Origin: Sipunculus nudus
Lineage: Eukaryota; Annelida; Sipuncula; Golfingiida; Sipunculidae
Assembly (NCBI GenBank): GCA_026874595.1
Contig: CM049306.1
Location: 102,621,142-102,685,141, forward strand
Direction: 5' to 3'
DNA: 64,000 bases
A program made the position numbers and the translations under genes. The notes below the pieces were generated by a model. That model had not been told where the DNA came from. It did no database searches and saw nothing but the letters and a program-made list of their open reading frames with translations. Positions 59,938 through 64,000 of the stretch are shown here, piece by piece (positions within the stretch are counted from its first letter, which is position 1; each line of letters opens with the position of its first letter).

Positions 59938-60885
59938 CTAATTGTATCCACCAAAACAGAGTTAAGCGGATACTATGTTTTCACGCGGGTTCCGCCGCCG
60001 ACGCCTCGTTCGTCTACGGACTCCTCTGAGACCTTTGGATCGATCTTTCTGAAATCTGGCATAGCCTTATAATTGGGTCACCTGTGAACTCGTGCCTAAC
60101 AAAGGATCATTTTCACAAAGTGTCCACCTGTGCGTCTCTTTCTGGTGATAAAAGTATATATATATATATCAGTAGTGGCTCAATGTATTCGGCTGAAATT
60201 GTGCATGTCAATAGATCCATGTTAATAGATCATATCCATAAATCATGGATTGCTTTATCTTGTATACAAGACTGGTGGCGCCACATACAATCACGTATTC
60301 GTAGAATACATTCAGACATTTATCTTAGAAATTGTTTGATATATCCGCCTGAAAATTTGCATGTCCACAGTTCTTATATTGGTTTATCTTGTATATACAA
60401 GGCTGGTTGCGCGACCTACAATCAATTTCATCTAGCTTCCATCTTTAAATCTGTTGTTGGTGAAAATCACACATATCTCAGAAATTGTTCAATGTAACGA
60501 CCTAAAATGCTGCTTGTGCATCCATCTTGACTAGCTTCTTATACACACGACAGGTGGCGCCAATTACAATCATGTATTTGTAAAATACATTTATGCATTT
60601 ATCTCAGCAACGGTTTGACGTATGGGCCTGAAATTGTGCATGTCCATGCATAGATCTGGCATGACATTATCTTGTTCACATACACAAGACTGGTGGTGCC
60701 ACCTACAATAACTTTTTAGTTTCGTCCATCCTTGTGTCTTAGGATACTTATGCATCTCTGATGCCGCACATTTGGAGAGCTGTCATGTCAGGAGAGATTC
60801 CATGCCTCACTTTATCCATACTTCTGTGATTCGATCAGTGGATACATGCGGCCGCCTTTCGACTGCCTTGTCGACTTCTTATTGG
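59938..60885 (-). mobile_element. Element C, copy 4, diverged (minus orientation)
   Basis: Read on the minus strand it begins near 60885 with aagtcgacaaggcagtcgaa and a worn tgtatccac, and ends at about 59938 with gtatccgctt...ggtggatac. Palindrome remnants (ggtggcgccac near 60272, ggtggcgcca near 60551) lie inside. Confidence 0.65.
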
Positions 60886-62020
60886 TAAAGGTGTATTATT
60901 TATTTGGGCTCCATATCATTTTCCCTGAGAAAAATAATTAAGCATAGATCCTAGAATCTCTCTGATTTTAACACTCATATAGTAATTATGTGAGTAGCCC
61001 TATAAGGGTGGTCATTTATATATAACCCTTCGTTGTTGTTTAGATGAACATATCCGAGCACCGTTATAACTTTAAACCGTTACAATGCAAATGAAAAATT
61101 CATCAGTGCAAGGTAACGGTGTCGAGAATTTTGTAATAAATTCAACACAGGCAATAGGATTTGAAACGTATTCTAATTATTTACGTTTCATTTAAACAGG
61201 CCGGTTATTGATTCATGATATATTTTTTTTTAATTTCCTATATAAAACGCGGAGTTAAAATAAATAAATTTAGGATGAACCATTTTTTTTTACTTGATTC
61301 AAAAGCTCTGCACCATTACTTATATGTTCAGCGCAATTTCCATGATTAAAACCATATTTCTTTTATTTTCATTATCGAAAAGGAACAAGGTACAAATGAA
61401 TTTCGATTCGAATTCTAAAGGTAGAAGTATACAAGTACTTTGTCCGGTAAATTTTAAGAGTTAAATGAAAAGAAGCAAACGAGTCATGTTTCAGCATGTT
61501 TTGTAGATTTTATTTATATTATTCATGTTTTGATTTAATCAAAGTTTATTGAATTTTACTTTATCGAAAATCGTAATACTTTAAGTGAAAACAGTTTGTT
61601 AAATTTGTTTCTGAGATTTTACTTAGTTTGAGGGTGTCTAATATAAGGTTTATATATTTTCCTTATCGAAAGAAAAACTTTAAAAGAAATGAAATTGAAA
61701 AGCGTACTACTGGCAATCATCATTTAATTCTAAAACATTTTATATATATTATGTGTATTCGTTTTAAAATAAAGATTTTTTAATCCTTTAACCCTTGAAG
61801 CGCCACGTTTTCTGTAGAAATACCCATTGATCAAATAAAGTAACAAACTCTAACGAATTTATGTACTATAGTTTTCTAAATAATATGAAGATTACATGAA
61901 GTTTCAACAAGAGTTAATTTTTTTTCATCTCGCTATAATTTTAAGGAAAATTTGTAACGATCAGATGATTTGATTGCACAATATTGATTTATATTTATTG
62001 AATGTTTAAGATAGTGGACC
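60886..62020. other. Intergenic sequence, no recognised feature
   Basis: AT-rich, with short frames only and no splice-bounded coding segment. Confidence 0.4.
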
Positions 62021-62090
62021 GGGCGCGATCACATGTGCAGGTGACAACATAAACACAGCGCGTGGTACTGTTCATCGCTGAGCCACAAAA

Positions 62091-62160
62091 CCAATCATGA
62101 GATGCACCGACTAACTTGGCCCTATAAAAGTATAACATGTTCACGCTGGCTGAAAATTCT
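62091..62160 (+). promoter_or_regulatory. Possible TATA-type core promoter
   Basis: TATAAAAG at 62123-62130, a CCAAT box 32 bp upstream (62091-62095), and CG-richer sequence on both sides, with a start expected near 62155. Short frames follow on both strands but none is recognisable. Candidate donors (aacaag|gtgtta, acgag|gtactg) lie downstream. A first exon of a gene beyond the window is possible. Confidence 0.3.
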
Positions 62161-62865
62161 TGTGTTGCTGCTCACAATCGGACCTTCGGTTACGCGGCCT
62201 TGTTATGGTAAACAGACACACGTTGACTGTGTTTACGAACACGCAGAGCAATAACAAGGTGTTAAACAGCCGTATACGAGGTACTGAGACTGTGTGCTGG
62301 TATGGTTTTTCTGGGGAACTTTTATATATAGCAAAACTGAACTGATAGTGTGAAAGAATAGGCATACTGTTAATCCTGATTATGTCCCATTAAGACACTT
62401 ATGCACGAATGAAGCTTGGAATAACATTTTCCGAATAAGATGATGCAAATAAGGTTTTTGGAGAACAATACGAACCTCCCCCATCCCCCCCCCCCCCCCA
62501 CATACACACACACGCCTTTTCCTGGGCGTGCATGATATTAGAATCCGGTCTATATTTCAAACTGGCCAAGATGGGTCTAAACTGGCTGAAACCTACTAAT
62601 AATCAACATAAGCTATAAAAGGCTATTCAAAAACTAAAACTGAAGTGTATTCAGTCCTTTTCCTTAATAGTTTTCCCCTGAACAATTCTTCGTAACAAAT
62701 GGGGGCTCGTCCAACATGACGGTTAACTTTGTGATCCAGGGAATAAGCTCACCAAAGTGTGACTCCTGGGATAATTAGTCTTGTTCTGATAGCAGAACAC
62801 TCTTAAGAGGGGGTTTGTTACGGGGTGACATAAAAGTGGACCGAACTGTCTCGCAAGTGAAGCAT

Positions 62866-62937
62866 GCTTTACTGGCGAAGCGGTTGGAACGCTGGACTTG
62901 TGCGCCACCCACATAGGTTCGAAAACCGGGACCGGCC
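62866..62937 (+). ncRNA. tRNA-like Pol III promoter module (SINE head), unit 1
   Basis: A-box-like TGGCGAAGCGG at 62873-62883 and B-box-like GGTTCGAAAACC at 62916-62927, spaced as in a tRNA, with GCGCTGGACTTGTG-like anticodon-arm sequence between. A clean cloverleaf does not form, so this looks tRNA-derived and is not a functional tRNA. Confidence 0.5.
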
Positions 62938-63124
62938 AAATGTTTTTTTCCCCCGAACAATTTGTCTTCGTAACAAATGGGGGCTCGTCCAACGTGACGG
63001 TAAACTTTGTGGCCCAGGGAATAAGCTCACCAAAGTGTGACTCCTGGGATAATTAGTCTTGTTCTGATAGCAGAACGCTCTTAAGAGAAGGTGTGTTACG
63101 GGGTGACATAAAAGCGGACCGAAC

Positions 63125-63194
63125 TGTCTCGCTAATAGCGGTTGGTACGCCGGACTTGTGCGCCACCCATATGGGTTCGAATCCTGGATCGGCC
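63125..63194 (+). ncRNA. tRNA-like module, unit 2 (A box damaged)
   Basis: Same module with a perfect B box (GGTTCGAATCC, 63174-63184), but the A-box region is shortened by a deletion relative to unit 1. Confidence 0.45.
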
Positions 63195-63234
63195 CGATGT
63201 TTTCCAATGAGCAATTTGTCTTCATAACAAAACA

Positions 63235-64000
63235 AACTAGACATCATATACTTGCTGTTGCTTGTCGTCTCAACCTCAACTAAAGTACTAATAATTCACG
63301 TATTTTTCTCATGTTTCAGATTGCAGATACATCCGATGTTAAACAACGAAGATCACGAAACATAGAAAGTAACGCAGAACACATAGTTCCTACAAGAACC
63401 TTTATTAATTTTCCATCTTCTCCCACCTAGAAAGGATTCTATACTCGCTCCCTTTCTGGTATATAAATTATTTTCCTGGTGGAATGGTGGATATGTTCGA
63501 GAAGACCTTTCCCTAATTTAAATCCCCAATAAGAGCACTCCTATCACTCCCTTAAAATACATTCGCTGTATTCTAAAGAGCCAATATAAAAATACCCCTC
63601 TCCCCAGTCCTTCATACGATGGCTCCACTTAAAGGATATCAAGGTGAGCAAGGAGATTTCTTCGCCCATTTGTTTTATTTACCTACAACCAGATGGCAGC
63701 ACTTAATGGTTTAATGTGAAGAGCGTCCATTCACATTAAGGTTATGGATGGTATTTTTACTTTGAAAGGTTAAAAATCTGTTTGATTTTATTATTATCAG
63801 TGAAATACGTTCACTTAAATTAATGCAGTACAGGTTCTGTCGACGAAATGTAAAAAAAAAATACTTATGTATGTGTATGTGAACTATTAAATTAAAACAT
63901 GGATACATGTTTCGTAGGATATAACATTTCACATGGTGCCATATTTTGTCTATAAAGGTGCAATTGTTCAAGTCACTGATAAATAAAACCTTATACATGT
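63235..64000. other. Intergenic sequence, no recognised feature
   Basis: AT-rich, with short frames only. Nothing supported. Confidence 0.35.

Larger units (their letters stand above)
62693..63224 (+). repeat. Tandem repeat of 258-278 bp, two units, tRNA-derived head
   Basis: The segment starting taacaaatgggggctcgtcc at 62693 recurs at 62971, and a third partial boundary is at 63225. Each unit holds the blocks gactcctgggataattagtc and ttacggggtgacataaaa, and a tRNA-like part near its end. Confidence 0.8.

Noticed and set aside
62866-62937. Functional tRNA gene
   Set aside because: A and B boxes are present, but the acceptor and anticodon stems do not pair properly.
62723-63247. Minus-strand frames over the tandem tRNA-like units
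   Set aside because: They arise from the repeated non-coding unit and contain the tRNA-like promoter in reverse; no domain visible.
1-64000. Autonomous transposon proteins (transposase, reverse transcriptase, Rep/helicase)
   Set aside because: No frame or spliced segment with recognisable motifs was found; all mobile elements here look non-autonomous.

Overview
The window is AT-rich, intron-rich animal DNA with dense interspersed repeats and no bacterial-type gene packing. Protein similarity, judged by eye from family knowledge, and the style of the repeats (short non-autonomous elements with internal tandem arrays, MITEs, a tRNA-derived head) suggest a lophotrochozoan, most likely a marine bivalve mollusc. 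I cannot name the species.

Genes. (1) Plus strand, about 0.6-5.6 kb: the 3' end of a patatin-like phospholipase of the PNPLA8 (calcium-independent PLA2-gamma) type. The last two coding exons are clear (4677-4875 and 5345-5601). One small upstream exon is possible at 620-653. (2) Minus strand, 55,087 down to 9,432: a complete L1-family cell adhesion receptor (neuroglian type). I resolved 23 coding exons with GT/AG borders and consistent phases, giving a 4,053-nt CDS for 1,350 residues: signal peptide, six Ig domains, five FnIII domains, one membrane helix and a 180-residue cytoplasmic tail. The tail is Y/Q/P/G-rich, ends in SSFV and shows no FIGQY ankyrin motif. The third FnIII domain carries an RSKR furin-type site, as in vertebrate L1-type CAMs. 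The two genes converge tail to tail in the 5.6-9.4 kb interval.

Repeats occupy most of the introns. At least four element families (called A, B, C and E here) have unrelated interiors but the same outline. Each begins with ACAAG or ACTAG. A family-specific 9-11 nt motif follows within about 20-50 nt, and its exact reverse complement recurs at the 3' end, followed by an A-rich terminus. The interior is usually a tandem array, and a (GGAC)n-like tract often lies near the 3' end. This resembles non-autonomous Helentron-type elements (HINE/DINE-1) and the bivalve 'pearl' elements, but no transposase or Rep/helicase gene is present. Copies are nested in each other, and related copies preserve the unoccupied sites. 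One A subfamily carries an exon-like segment flanked by splice signals. One E element is 6.2 kb long, with an array of about 338-bp units and a 2,177-bp tandem duplication.

Layout: 1-4360 repeats (A fragment, GTACCT repeats, 29-bp array, A element); 4677-7930 PNPLA8 end and 3' UTR; 8430-14077 receptor 3' part (exons 23-17); 14205-20708 element E; 21018-28385 A, C and nested A elements; 29319-34111 receptor exons 16-13 with B array 29949-32210; 35581-42183 A elements with nested B; 42577-55115 receptor exons 12-1 with element C2 between exons 9 and 8; 55.1-56.3 kb probable receptor 5' region; 56911-60885 C elements and a MITE; 62.0-62.4 kb a possible TATA promoter; 62.69-63.22 kb a tandem repeat with a tRNA-like head. 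No other protein gene is recognisable after 56.3 kb.
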